Assembly: GCA_023136735.1 (NCBI GenBank)
Contig: JAGLQQ010000125.1
Span: forward strand, 1 to 15,231
Reading direction: 5' to 3'
DNA from: Candidatus Omnitrophota bacterium
Lineage (GTDB): Bacteria > Omnitrophota > Gorgyraeia > B26-G9
Length of the DNA stretch: 15,231 bases
The notes beneath the pieces were generated by a model. It had not been told where the DNA came from and ran no database searches. It saw only the letters and a list, made by a program, of their open reading frames with translations. A program made the translations under genes and the position numbers. Shown piece by piece: positions 6,575 to 14,710 of this stretch. Each line of letters begins with the position of its first letter. Position 1 is the first letter of the stretch.

Positions 6575-6907
6575 CTTAAGTCACTTCCTTCCTAAATTAT
6601 GATTAATAATAATCACACAGAGCAAATTTTCCTGAATATCGGATTTCAGGAATTACACTGATCTTCTCAATAAAAGCAAATCCGCTCTTAAATTGAGCAA
6701 AAATATAGATAATCTCTGTGCAACCTGTGTAACTCAAATAATTCACCCTATTGTCTACTGCAGACACATATCTTCGCCGCATCTGCCGCGTTACTCCTTC
6801 AGGGTCCTCGACGTATCGCAGGGGGCTCTTCAGCAGCAAGCTTCGTGTCTTCGCAACGACACCATGATGAAATACTCAAGTTTGAACCAGTGTAAAAATG
6901 TTACAGT
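6575..6907. other. 333-bp spacer between radA and the YacL-like gene
   Basis: No convincing gene. Contents: an 8-bp perfect inverted repeat TTCCTGAA/TTCAGGAA with an 8-base loop at 6629-6652; CTCAAT/ATTGAG at 6666-6697; TTACACAG-type words similar to the repeats at 1788-1826; and a weak promoter candidate on the minus strand (TTGAGT at 6737-6732, GATTAT at 6714-6709, 17-bp spacing, four of six matches each) that could drive the YacL-like gene. The short frames on either strand across this gap have no recognisable domain. It occupies the place where disA lies in Bacillus. Confidence 0.5.
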
Positions 6908-8287
6908 TTACATATACTTTTCTAAGATAATATCCATTGCCTCTTTTACAGTAGAAACACCGATAATCTCTATCTTACTTTTTTTTGACATTCCCCCCAA
7001 AGTCTTTAAATTATTCGCAGGCATTATCACCCGCTTAAAACCCATCTTTTCAACTTCTTTAATTCGTAAATCAACCTTAGTTACAGCTCTGATTTCACCG
7101 CCCAGCCCCACTTCCCCAAATATCACATCAGTGCTTAAAAGCGGCTTTTCTCTAAAGCTTGAAAAAATAGCCGCGACAGCAGCTAGATCAGCCGCTGGTT
7201 CAACAATTTTAACACCTCCGGCAACATTGAGAAATACATCCTGGCTCTGAAGCGGACACTGCGCGCGCTTTTCCAAAACAGCGATCAATAAAGCCGCTCG
7301 GTTAAGATCAATACCTGTCGCGCGCCGCCGGGGCAAGCCAAAATTAGTCGGGCTAACCAATGCCTGAATTTCAACTAAAAGAGGCCTTGTTCCTTCCATA
7401 GTCGCAACCACTGCAGATCCCGAAGTATGCTCTTGGCGCTGAGTCAAAAACATTACAGATGGATTTTCTACTTCCTTAAGGCCGCCTGAAGTCATCTCAA
7501 AAATGCCGATCTCATTTGTCGAGCCAAAGCGATTTTTAACTGCCCTCAAAATCCTGAAATTCGTATGTGTTTCACCTTCAAAATATAAAACAGTATCAAC
7601 CAAGTGCTCAAGAACACGAGGCCCGGCAAGTGACCCGTCTTTTGTAACATGACCTACTAAGAAAACAGCTATTCCTGATTTTTTAGCAAGTATAGTCAAT
7701 CTTGAAGCACATTCTCTTACCTGAGAAACACTGCCCGATGCGCTTGTTATATCATCGGTATAAAGAACTTGTATTGAATCAGCTATAATCACATCAGGCA
7801 TGATCTTCTTTATATGCTCAAAAATAATATCAAGGTTTGTCTCACAGACAATATAAAGATCATCTTCAACAGCATTCAAACGCTCAGCCCGCAATTTAGT
7901 CTGCTGAGCAGATTCTTCCGCGCTTATATATAATATTTTTTTATTTTTTTTTCTCAACGCCGCGCAAACCTGCAAAAGTAATGTAGATTTTCCAATCCCT
8001 GGCGCTCCACCAAATAAAACCACCGATCCTTCTACAACTCCTCCGCCTAAAACATGGTCCAATTCCGATATGTCAGTTTTTACTCTCAGGTTGTTTTCAA
8101 CCTTCACATCACCTAAACGTTCAGGTCTTGAAAGCACATTAAGCGCAAATCGTCGAGTGTTTTCATTTTTTTTCCGATTAACTTCCTCTACTAGTGAATT
8201 CCAAGTACTGCATTCAGGACAGCGGCCTATCCATTTAGCAGTTGCATAGCCGCATTCCTGACATATAAATTCGGTTTTTGTCTTCAT
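6908..8287 (-). CDS. radA: DNA repair protein RadA
   Basis: RadA (Sms) is a RecA-like ATP-driven helicase that helps branch migration during recombination repair. The 459 residues carry the expected parts: N-terminal zinc finger (Cys9, Cys12, Cys23, Cys26), Walker A GGAPGIGKST (93-102), Walker B VIIAD (166-170), the RadA-specific KNRFG motif (251-255), and a Lon-protease-like C-terminal domain (about 285-450) lacking proteolytic purpose in this family. Its ATG overlaps the mlaD stop by one base (TAATG), and no Shine-Dalgarno is visible because T9 and A-rich sequence precede it. Translation therefore probably depends on ribosomes finishing mlaD. In Bacillus radA follows clpC directly. Confidence 0.97.
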   Translation of the reverse strand: MKTKTEFICQECGYATAKWIGRCPECSTWNSLVEEVNRKKNENTRRFALNVLSRPERLGDVKVENNLRVKTDISELDHVLGGGVVEGSVVLFGGAPGIGKSTLLLQVCAALRKKNKKILYISAEESAQQTKLRAERLNAVEDDLYIVCETNLDIIFEHIKKIMPDVIIADSIQVLYTDDITSASGSVSQVRECASRLTILAKKSGIAVFLVGHVTKDGSLAGPRVLEHLVDTVLYFEGETHTNFRILRAVKNRFGSTNEIGIFEMTSGGLKEVENPSVMFLTQRQEHTSGSAVVATMEGTRPLLVEIQALVSPTNFGLPRRRATGIDLNRAALLIAVLEKRAQCPLQSQDVFLNVAGGVKIVEPAADLAAVAAIFSSFREKPLLSTDVIFGEVGLGGEIRAVTKVDLRIKEVEKMGFKRVIMPANNLKTLGGMSKKSKIEIIGVSTVKEAMDIILEKYM

Positions 8288-9105
8288 TATTTATTAAAAA
8301 AAAAGCCGCGGTTAGGTTTTCCCTCTTCACCGTTTTTACTCCTGCTCTTTTTTTCCTTTGGTGCTTTCTGGAATATCTTCCAAGGATGCAGTTTTAAATC
8401 TTTTATTAAATCATTAAGAGAAAGGTTTAAATCAGTTATAGTCTTGTCTAGCTTTTCATTTAGGTTGACAATCATTGCTTCGGTTTCATTATAAATCGAA
8501 TCATCGTTCATCAGCTTTCCAAGTGTTCCCTTGCCGTTTTTCACATTTTGCACAGCAACATTTAGAACTTCCGTAGTCTCTCTTAAGTTCTCTGTGGCCA
8601 CTCTCATATTATAGAAACTCTCTCTTAAAGAATCCCGTACTGTCTGGTCACCCACAATATCCACAAGCGACTCTGTAAGCTTCTCAAGCTGAACCGGATT
8701 ATTTCCAATAATGAAATCTCCGTCTCGCAAGAAATTTTCTCGGTCTTCACCTGGAACAATCTCTATATACTTTTCGCCTAAAATCCCCAGCGTATTGATA
8801 TAAGCCACAGAATCACTCGGGATTTTAACGCTGTTTTTAAGCACAAGGTGCAGCTGGACTTTGGTTTTTTTCTTATCAGTGTCATAAAAAATCGTTACGT
8901 CTTTAACCCCGCCAACAGATACTCCCGCAACATGAACAGGCGCGTCTTTAGACACACCGTTGACAAAATCAAAGATAACATTTATTTTTTGTATATCTCT
9001 ATTAAAAATATTGATCCCGCCTATCTGAAAAACCATTATAGATAAAGCTACAATTGCAACTATAACAAAAAGCCCTACTTTAAATTCGATGCTAACGCCT
9101 TTCAT
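8287..9105 (-). CDS. mlaD: MlaD-like MCE domain protein
   Basis: Substrate-binding part of an Mla-type phospholipid transporter. A single N-terminal membrane segment (about residues 9-28, VGLFVIVAIVALSIMVFQIG) anchors it in the inner membrane, followed by one MCE domain (about 38-118, with VHVAGVSVGGVKDV and LGEKYIEIVPG). A long helical region (about 130-245) follows, and a lysine-rich tail ends in PNRGFFFNK. At 272 residues it is longer than E. coli MlaD (about 183), as in many MCE proteins with an extended helical needle. GGGGGAG precedes the ATG. The stop codon overlaps the radA start; the three Phe codons before it make a run of nine T. Confidence 0.9.
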   Translation of the reverse strand: MKGVSIEFKVGLFVIVAIVALSIMVFQIGGINIFNRDIQKINVIFDFVNGVSKDAPVHVAGVSVGGVKDVTIFYDTDKKKTKVQLHLVLKNSVKIPSDSVAYINTLGILGEKYIEIVPGEDRENFLRDGDFIIGNNPVQLEKLTESLVDIVGDQTVRDSLRESFYNMRVATENLRETTEVLNVAVQNVKNGKGTLGKLMNDDSIYNETEAMIVNLNEKLDKTITDLNLSLNDLIKDLKLHPWKIFQKAPKEKKSRSKNGEEGKPNRGFFFNK

Positions 9106-9329
9106 CTTATCTCCCCCATTTAATCAAATCTATAAAAAAGAAACTATAAACACCGTTAGAAAAACTTAGTTCTCTTACCCAGTTATGAAAAAGATTTTTT
9201 AACGGAGTAAATAAAGCGTACATAATATTGAATCATTCTTAATTATTTGTAAGTTATTAAAACAAGTTAAACATGCCCCATGCAATCAGGTTCTTTAGTT
9301 CAACTTAAACAAGAAAGAATCTAATATTT
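9106..9329. other. mlaF-mlaD spacer
   Basis: A 224-bp AT-rich gap within the Mla block, unusually wide beside the other gaps of the cluster. I see no gene, clear promoter or strong hairpin; a TATTAT hexamer near 9221-9226 (minus strand) lacks a good -35 box at proper spacing. Confidence 0.4.
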
Positions 9330-10103
9330 TTATTTATTAGAATTTTTCTGTCCATTACGATTATCGGTTATCGGCCCATGAGCCGCTCCTGTTATAAACT
9401 GTTTAACAATTGGATCAGTGGTATTTCTAATCTCATCCGGTGTCCCTTGAGCAATTATTTTCCCGTCATAAAGCATTGCTATTCTCGTGCCTACCTTATA
9501 TACAGAGGTCATATCATGAGTAACCACTATAGAGGTTACCTTTAACCGCTCCCTCAAGCGGATGATCAATTCATTAATCATGTCCGCCATAATTGGATCA
9601 AGTCCGGTTGTCGGCTCATCATAAAGAATGATCCGCGGATTATTACATATTGCCCTGGCCAGCCCCACTCTTTTTTTCATGCCGCCGCTAAGTTCCGCCG
9701 GTTTCTTATCTAAAATGTCGCCGAGATCAACGCTTTCTAAAGACTGAACAACTCTCTGTCTGATTTCATCTTCTGTTTTATTCGTATGCTCCCGCAGAGC
9801 AAAACCAACATTCTCAAACACATCAAGTGAATCAAAAAGCGCGGCTCCCTGAAAAAGCATGCCGAATTTCATACGCAAGTTAACAAGATCTTTTCCCTTT
9901 AATTTAGATATATGCTGAGAATCAACAAAAACTTCTCCCTGATCAGGATTTAGAATTCCGATAATATGTTTAAGTAAAACACTTTTACCGCAGCCGGAGC
10001 GGCCGATAATAACCAGCGTTTCACCTTCTCTTATTTCTAGGTTCAGTCCTTTTAGAACCTTCATGCCCTCAAATTCTTTATGTAGGTTTTTTATTGTAAT
10101 CAT
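9330..10103 (-). CDS. mlaF: MlaF-like ABC transporter ATPase
   Basis: Cytoplasmic ATPase of the MlaFED phospholipid transporter. All ABC motifs are present: Walker A GRSGCGKS (34-41), Q-loop Gln85, signature LSGGM (138-142), Walker B IILYDEP (158-164) and switch His196 in VVTHDM. The KKRVGLARAI following the signature and the overall 257-residue length fit the Mla/Ttg2A subfamily, and the neighbouring permease and MCE genes confirm the assignment. The ribosome site is weak (GGA only). It is separated from mlaE by 84 bp that can form a hairpin. Confidence 0.94.
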   Translation of the reverse strand: MITIKNLHKEFEGMKVLKGLNLEIREGETLVIIGRSGCGKSVLLKHIIGILNPDQGEVFVDSQHISKLKGKDLVNLRMKFGMLFQGAALFDSLDVFENVGFALREHTNKTEDEIRQRVVQSLESVDLGDILDKKPAELSGGMKKRVGLARAICNNPRIILYDEPTTGLDPIMADMINELIIRLRERLKVTSIVVTHDMTSVYKVGTRIAMLYDGKIIAQGTPDEIRNTTDPIVKQFITGAAHGPITDNRNGQKNSNK

Positions 10104-10148
10104 CTTTTATTCCAATTTTTAAAATTAAACTCTGAATACTCTATATAC

Positions 10149-10176
10149 CCAGCCCTAATACAAACATTAGAGCTGG
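10149..10176 (-). other. Hairpin in the mlaE-mlaF gap
   Basis: CCAGC-C-CTAAT and ATTAG-A-GCTGG pair over ten bases with one central mismatch around an ACAAAC loop. There is no T tract, so it is more likely an RNA-processing or partial-attenuation structure than a full terminator. Confidence 0.4.
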
Positions 10177-10187
10177 ATTTAATTCGG

Positions 10188-10967
10188 CTAAAACATAAAA
10201 TAAAACAATGCGGTAAAAAAGCAGTCAAAAGCAATAACTAGAATGCAGGCAGTAGCAACAGACATTGTTGTTGCTTTTCCTACTCCCTCAGCGCCGCCTT
10301 TTGTCCTTAAACCCTCATAACAAGCCACAATGGAAATAATTGCCGCAAATATCAAAGATTTTAAAAGCCCGCTAAATATATCTTTATACACAAGCGCATC
10401 AAATGTCTTTTTAATATACAAATATGGAGGTATATGAAGTTTAGTAACCCCTACGACAAATCCGCCCAAGATACCAACAAAATCAGCATATATTGTTAAT
10501 AGCGGCAGCATAATGCACAATGCTAAGAACCGCGGTACTACAAGATATTTAATTGGATTAGTAGCCAAAGTCTCTAATGCGTCAACCTGTTCAGTTACCT
10601 TCATTGTCCCGACTTCAGCCGTAATCGATGATCCTACCCGAGCAGCAACAACTAGCGCGGTAAAAACAGGACCGAGTTCTCTTGTCATAGATAGGCTTAC
10701 TAATGATGCAATATAAATTTCCGCGGACATTTGCCTCATAGTATAAGCACTCTGAAAAGCCAACACAATGCCGGCAAAAAACGCCGTCAAGAAAACGATC
10801 ATCACGCTGTCTACACCTGTTTTTTTCATCTGCTCAAGAAGCTGGCCCTTTTTAAGTGGGGGAACAAATATCCAGCCAATTGTACGTACAAGCAAAACAC
10901 TCACTCCTCCTACATATTCCAGGAATTCCTTGATTCTTGCTCTCATACTAAATGTATACGTACTCAT
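10188..10967 (-). CDS. mlaE: MlaE-like ABC transporter permease
   Basis: Inner-membrane permease of the Mla phospholipid system. The 259 residues carry several hydrophobic segments (about 17-37, 53-75, 145-170, 200-222, 235-257) and the family hallmark core MTRELGPVFTALVVAARVGSSITAE (in part, 95-118) with the EQVDALETLATNP stretch (125-137). GAGG lies about 9 bases upstream of the start. It begins only 23 bp after the clpC stop, so the Mla block is read on from clpC. No MlaA, MlaB or MlaC homologue is present in the window. Confidence 0.94.
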   Translation of the reverse strand: MSTYTFSMRARIKEFLEYVGGVSVLLVRTIGWIFVPPLKKGQLLEQMKKTGVDSVMIVFLTAFFAGIVLAFQSAYTMRQMSAEIYIASLVSLSMTRELGPVFTALVVAARVGSSITAEVGTMKVTEQVDALETLATNPIKYLVVPRFLALCIMLPLLTIYADFVGILGGFVVGVTKLHIPPYLYIKKTFDALVYKDIFSGLLKSLIFAAIISIVACYEGLRTKGGAEGVGKATTMSVATACILVIAFDCFFTALFYFMF

Positions 10968-10990
10968 AACCGCTTTACCTCAATTTTTGA

Positions 10991-13429
10991 TCAAGATGAA
11001 AAAGTCAGTTCTTCTTTCTTTTGATCTGCAGATATTTTAATCGGCTTTGTCTTCTCGACACGGCCTGCCAGGATTTCCTCAGCCAAAGGATTCTCCAAAA
11101 ATCTTTGAATAGTTCGTTTTAAAGGCCTTGCACCGAAATTCTGGTCGAAACCCTTTGTGATCAGCAGATCTTTAGCTTTTTGGTCCAGCTCTATGGCTAC
11201 TTCCTGATCACTCAATCGTGAAATCACCTCGTGTATTTCAATCTCTATTATCTTATAAAGATCATCTTTGGTCAAAGGTCTAAATACTATTGCATCATCA
11301 ACTCGATTTAGGAATTCCGGCTTAAAAGCCTTCTTCACCTCTTCCATTAATTTATCTTTCATTGATTTATAATTCATCTCGGATTCCTGAGAAGTAAAAC
11401 CAATTGCCCCCTGCTTTCTAAGCAGATCTGCACCAATATTACTGGTCATAATCAATACTGTATTTCGAAAGTCAATTTTTCTGCCCAGACTGTCTGTTAA
11501 ACGGCCTTCTTCTAAAACCTGTAAAAGCAGATTAAAAACATCAGGATGCGCTTTTTCGATCTCATCAAGCAGAATAACAGAATAAGGTTTTCTCCTCACT
11601 TTTTCTGTTAATTGCCCCCCCTCCTCATATCCAACATATCCTGGAGGTGCTCCGACTAAGCGGGTAACATTAAATTTTTCCATATATTCTGACATGTCTA
11701 TTTGAATTATTGAATCTAGATCTCCAAACATAAAATTAGCCAGTGCCTTTCCCAAAAGTGTCTTTCCTACTCCAGTCGGGCCCAGAAATATAAACGAACC
11801 TATTGGTCGTTTCGGGTCTTTTAGTCCAGCCCGCGATCTGCGAACAGCATGCGTAATAGCCTTTATTGCCTCATCCTGCCCGACAACTGTCTTATGCAGC
11901 TCTTCTTCCATTTTTAGAAGTTTTTCGCTTTCTTTTTCTTCCAAACGAGCAATAGGAACTCCTGTCATTTGGGAAATTATTTCCGCAATATCTTCTTCTT
12001 GAACTTCAACGCTCATCTCCATATTGCTTTCTTTCCAGCTGCGCCTTATCTTATCAAGCTCACTGCGGGATTCACGCTCGTTATCACGGTATGATGCTGC
12101 CTTTTCAAAGTCCTGAGCCTTTACAGCTGCTTCCTTTTCTTTTCTTAATTCCTCTATTTTATTTTCCATATCTTTCAAATCCGGAGGAGCTGTCATAGCT
12201 GCAAGCCTTGCCTTAGCCCCAGCTTCATCAATAATATCTACTGCCTTATCAGGCAGGAACCTGCCGCTTATATACCGCTCTGATAATTTAGCCGCAGCAA
12301 TAAGGGCCACATCTGAATACTTAACTCTATGATGAGCTTCATATCTATCTCTTAAGCCCTTTAATATTTCTACTGTTTCCGATATAGACGGCGGATCAAC
12401 GATTATAGTCTGGAAACGTCTTTCAAGAGCAGCATCCTTTTCAATATATTTACGATATTCATCAATTGTAGTAGCTCCGATACACTGTATCTCACCACGC
12501 GCCAATGCTGGTTTTAAAATATTGGAAGCATCTATCGCTCCCTCTGCGCCGCCAGCTCCAACAAGTGTATGCAGCTCATCAATAAAGATCATTACATTTT
12601 CAGAACGCTTTATCTCATCCATAACCGCTTTAATACGCTCTTCAAATTGACCTCTATACTTTGTACCCGCGACCATTAAAGCCAGATCAAGTACAACCAC
12701 TCTTTTATCACGCAATATCTCAGGAACATCCCCAACAACAATTTTCTGCGCCAGACCTTCAACGATTGCTGTTTTTCCTACACCGGCCTCACCGAGCAGC
12801 ACAGGATTATTTTTAGTTCTCCGGCTAAGAATACGAATAACCCGCTCAATTTCCATCGCTCTGCCAATGACCGGATCAAGTTTCCCGTCTTTGGCTAATT
12901 TATTAAGATCTCGGCCAAAAGCATCCAAGGCTGGTGTTTTTGCTTTCGATGCGACTGCGCCGGGTGCTTGAGCAGAATCATAATTCACTGATGTAGTCCC
13001 CAGTAATTCCATGATCTCTTTGCGAACTTTATTTAGATCAAGGCCAAGATTTAATAAAACTTGGGAAGCCACCCCTTCATTTTCACGAATAAGCCCGAGC
13101 AAAAGATGCTCAGTGCCTATATAATTATGGCCCAAACTTCTAGCTTCATCCATAGCCAATTCAATTACCTTTTTTGCTTTAGGAGTAAACGGTATATCTC
13201 CACTGGTTACAGTACTTGGGCCCGGCTGAACTAGTTTTTCTGTCTCAAGTCTTATCATATCCAGATTGAGTCCCAGGTTCTGTAAAACTGCAGAGGCAAC
13301 GCCCTCCCCTTCTTTAATTAATCCAAGCAGTATATGTTCGGTACCAATATAATCATGATTAAATCTCTTGGATTCTTCTTTTGCCAGTAGAATTACTTTT
13401 CTTGCTCTTTCTGTAAATCTGTCAAACAT
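10991..13429 (-). CDS. clpC: ATP-dependent Clp protease unfoldase ClpC
   Basis: Hexameric Hsp100 unfoldase that feeds proteins to ClpP. Its 812 residues match Bacillus ClpC (about 810). In order: a double Clp-N repeat (YIGTEHILLGLI at 27-38, YIGTEHLLLGLI at 103-114); first AAA domain with Walker A GEAGVGKT (213-220), Walker B VMIFIDE (279-285) and the LERRF arginine finger (335-339); a middle coiled-coil with a UVR motif (about 423-460), the mark of ClpC as against ClpA or ClpB; second AAA domain with GPTGVGKT (550-557) and VILLDE (618-623); and an IGF loop at 676-678 for docking ClpP. In the family the N-domain reads phosphoarginine tags made by McsB, whose gene lies upstream. GGGGG precedes the ATG. 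Its leader contains a strong inverted repeat and a copy of the repeated leader element. Confidence 0.98.
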   Translation of the reverse strand: MFDRFTERARKVILLAKEESKRFNHDYIGTEHILLGLIKEGEGVASAVLQNLGLNLDMIRLETEKLVQPGPSTVTSGDIPFTPKAKKVIELAMDEARSLGHNYIGTEHLLLGLIRENEGVASQVLLNLGLDLNKVRKEIMELLGTTSVNYDSAQAPGAVASKAKTPALDAFGRDLNKLAKDGKLDPVIGRAMEIERVIRILSRRTKNNPVLLGEAGVGKTAIVEGLAQKIVVGDVPEILRDKRVVVLDLALMVAGTKYRGQFEERIKAVMDEIKRSENVMIFIDELHTLVGAGGAEGAIDASNILKPALARGEIQCIGATTIDEYRKYIEKDAALERRFQTIIVDPPSISETVEILKGLRDRYEAHHRVKYSDVALIAAAKLSERYISGRFLPDKAVDIIDEAGAKARLAAMTAPPDLKDMENKIEELRKEKEAAVKAQDFEKAASYRDNERESRSELDKIRRSWKESNMEMSVEVQEEDIAEIISQMTGVPIARLEEKESEKLLKMEEELHKTVVGQDEAIKAITHAVRRSRAGLKDPKRPIGSFIFLGPTGVGKTLLGKALANFMFGDLDSIIQIDMSEYMEKFNVTRLVGAPPGYVGYEEGGQLTEKVRRKPYSVILLDEIEKAHPDVFNLLLQVLEEGRLTDSLGRKIDFRNTVLIMTSNIGADLLRKQGAIGFTSQESEMNYKSMKDKLMEEVKKAFKPEFLNRVDDAIVFRPLTKDDLYKIIEIEIHEVISRLSDQEVAIELDQKAKDLLITKGFDQNFGARPLKRTIQRFLENPLAEEILAGRVEKTKPIKISADQKKEELTFSS

Positions 13430-13451
13430 GTAAATCCCCCTTTAATGAACA

Positions 13452-13478
13452 TATAATTTACGTAAGACGTAAATTATA
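13452..13478. promoter_or_regulatory. 12-bp perfect inverted repeat in the clpC leader
   Basis: TATAATTTACGT (13452-13463) and ACGTAAATTATA (13467-13478) are perfectly complementary around AAG. It ends 22 bp before the clpC start codon, so in RNA it would form a stable hairpin just above the ribosome site, and in DNA it is a candidate operator. It does not resemble the CtsR heptad operator or CIRCE. The repeated leader element overlaps its outer edge. Confidence 0.55.
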
Positions 13479-13501
13479 GGCCTTTAGGCCGTATGTGAAT
13501 T
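13475..13501 (-). repeat. Leader element, copy 1 (upstream of clpC)
   Basis: Minus-strand core CGGCCTAAAGG with AATTC before and TATAAT after, matching 24 of 27 bases with 1534-1560. It ends 46 bp before the clpC start. The TATAAT could act as a -10 box but has no good -35 at 17 bp. GGCCT/AGGCC within it can form a small hairpin. Confidence 0.6.
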
Positions 13502-13507
13502 AAACCC

Positions 13508-13654
13508 CGCTCTCTAAGCCATTAAAGAGCGTATCTTGCGATTCATTTATTACGCGATCCTTTAACTCCCATTTCCCCCTACAGACAAACTAATAGCGGC
13601 TGGGTAAAGCCGGTTATTATAATTTAGCTCATTTTATAACTCGCTAAATTATAA
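13508..13654. other. Hairpin-dense remainder of the mcsB-clpC spacer
   Basis: Three further inverted repeats: CGCTCT/AGAGCG (13508-13531, 12-base loop); CGGCT/AGCCG with an outer AATA/TATT extension (13592-13618); and a perfect 12-bp pair TTATAATTTAGC/GCTAAATTATAA (13617-13654, 14-base loop) right after the mcsB stop. The last shares the TATAATTTA word with the arms at 13452-13478. None has a T tract on the minus strand, so none is a standard terminator. No gene is seen in the 231-bp spacer. Confidence 0.5.
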
Positions 13655-13660
13655 ACTCCT

Positions 13661-14710
13661 TTACTTAATTCTCTCTCTAATCAATTGTGCACGCTTAATA
13701 TCACGCTGATAAGCTGTAAGCGCTTTAGCTTCCAATTTTTGTAAATGTGCCGGTTGTGTTAAAATAAAAAGCTCATTAATTATTTCTCGGGCTAATCCTT
13801 TTATCAATCCAAGCTCAAAGCCTAATCTGACATTAGAAAGAAGCTCAATAGTTTCCACGCTCGTTATAATACGCGCATTTTTTAATACTCCATAAGCACG
13901 CCAGACCTGGTCTTCAAGTTTACTCTTATCCTTAGTTATTAGAACCTTACGCGCATTTTGCTCATATTCCAGGACTTGATTGAGTATCCGTGTTATGTTA
14001 TCTATGATTTCATGTTCGCTTCTTCCTAAGGAAACCTGGTTAGATATTTGGAAAAAGTTTCCTGTTGCCTCAGTGCCCTCTCCAAATAATCCTCTCACCG
14101 TCAATCCCAGCTTAACTATTGCTTGCACAACACGGTTTATCTGATTTGTCAGAACAAGTGCCGGCAGATGGAGCATTACAGAAGCACGCATTCCCGTGCC
14201 CGTATTTGTCGGACAAGCAGTTAGATACCCTAATTTTGCTGAAAAAGCAATATTCAGTTTCTTTTCAAGCCGATTGTCAATATTTTCAATCTTATTCCAG
14301 CATTCCTCAAGCGCAAAACCAGGCAGCAATACCTGAATTCGCATATGATCTTCTTCATTAATCATTATTGAGATAGATTCATCGGAACTTATCGCGACAG
14401 CACGGCCTTCCTTTTTGGCGATCAACTCCCTGCTTATTAAATGCCGTTCAACCATCAACTGCTTGTCAACATTCGTTACGTCTTTGATCTTTAATAAAAG
14501 CCCTCCGTTTTTTATCTCCTCGATTTCTTTGAGAGCAGGCTCAATTATAGCAAACGCCCCCTCCAGCTGAGCATCAGTTGCCCAATTTGAAAATATCATC
14601 TTTTCAATATTGCGAGCCAACCGCACACGACTGGAAATAACAATCTCAGAATGCGGACCAGTACCTTTAAGCCAACCGCTGGTTTGTTTAAGAAGGTCAT
14701 CAAGTTTCAT
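13661..14710 (-). CDS. mcsB: Protein-arginine kinase McsB
   Basis: Phosphagen-kinase-fold enzyme that phosphorylates arginines on misfolded or regulatory proteins to mark them for ClpCP. The 349 residues show VISSRVRLARNI (24-35), the acidic NEEDHMR (118-124), the reactive-Cys loop CPTNTGTGMR (166-175, Cys166) and, near the C-terminus, RDIKRA (336-341). This last matches the RDxxRA phosphoarginine-sensing motif of bacterial McsB and is absent from true creatine/arginine kinases. It starts one base inside the end of mcsA (TAATG), with GAGGAG as ribosome site inside mcsA, so the two are translationally coupled. Confidence 0.97.
   Translation of the reverse strand: MKLDDLLKQTSGWLKGTGPHSEIVISSRVRLARNIEKMIFSNWATDAQLEGAFAIIEPALKEIEEIKNGGLLLKIKDVTNVDKQLMVERHLISRELIAKKEGRAVAISSDESISIMINEEDHMRIQVLLPGFALEECWNKIENIDNRLEKKLNIAFSAKLGYLTACPTNTGTGMRASVMLHLPALVLTNQINRVVQAIVKLGLTVRGLFGEGTEATGNFFQISNQVSLGRSEHEIIDNITRILNQVLEYEQNARKVLITKDKSKLEDQVWRAYGVLKNARIITSVETIELLSNVRLGFELGLIKGLAREIINELFILTQPAHLQKLEAKALTAYQRDIKRAQLIRERIK

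Noticed and set aside
6770..6870. Possible tRNA or structured RNA in the GC-richer part of the spacer
   Set aside because: No acceptor stem, CCA or T-loop consensus could be fitted.
6603..7250. Small reading frames across the radA-yacL spacer on both strands
   Set aside because: No recognisable domain; they run through repeats and, on the plus strand, over the coding sequence of radA.
13452..13478. CtsR or HrcA (CIRCE) operator upstream of clpC
   Set aside because: The palindrome does not contain the GGTCAAA heptads of CtsR sites or the TTAGCACTC arms of CIRCE.
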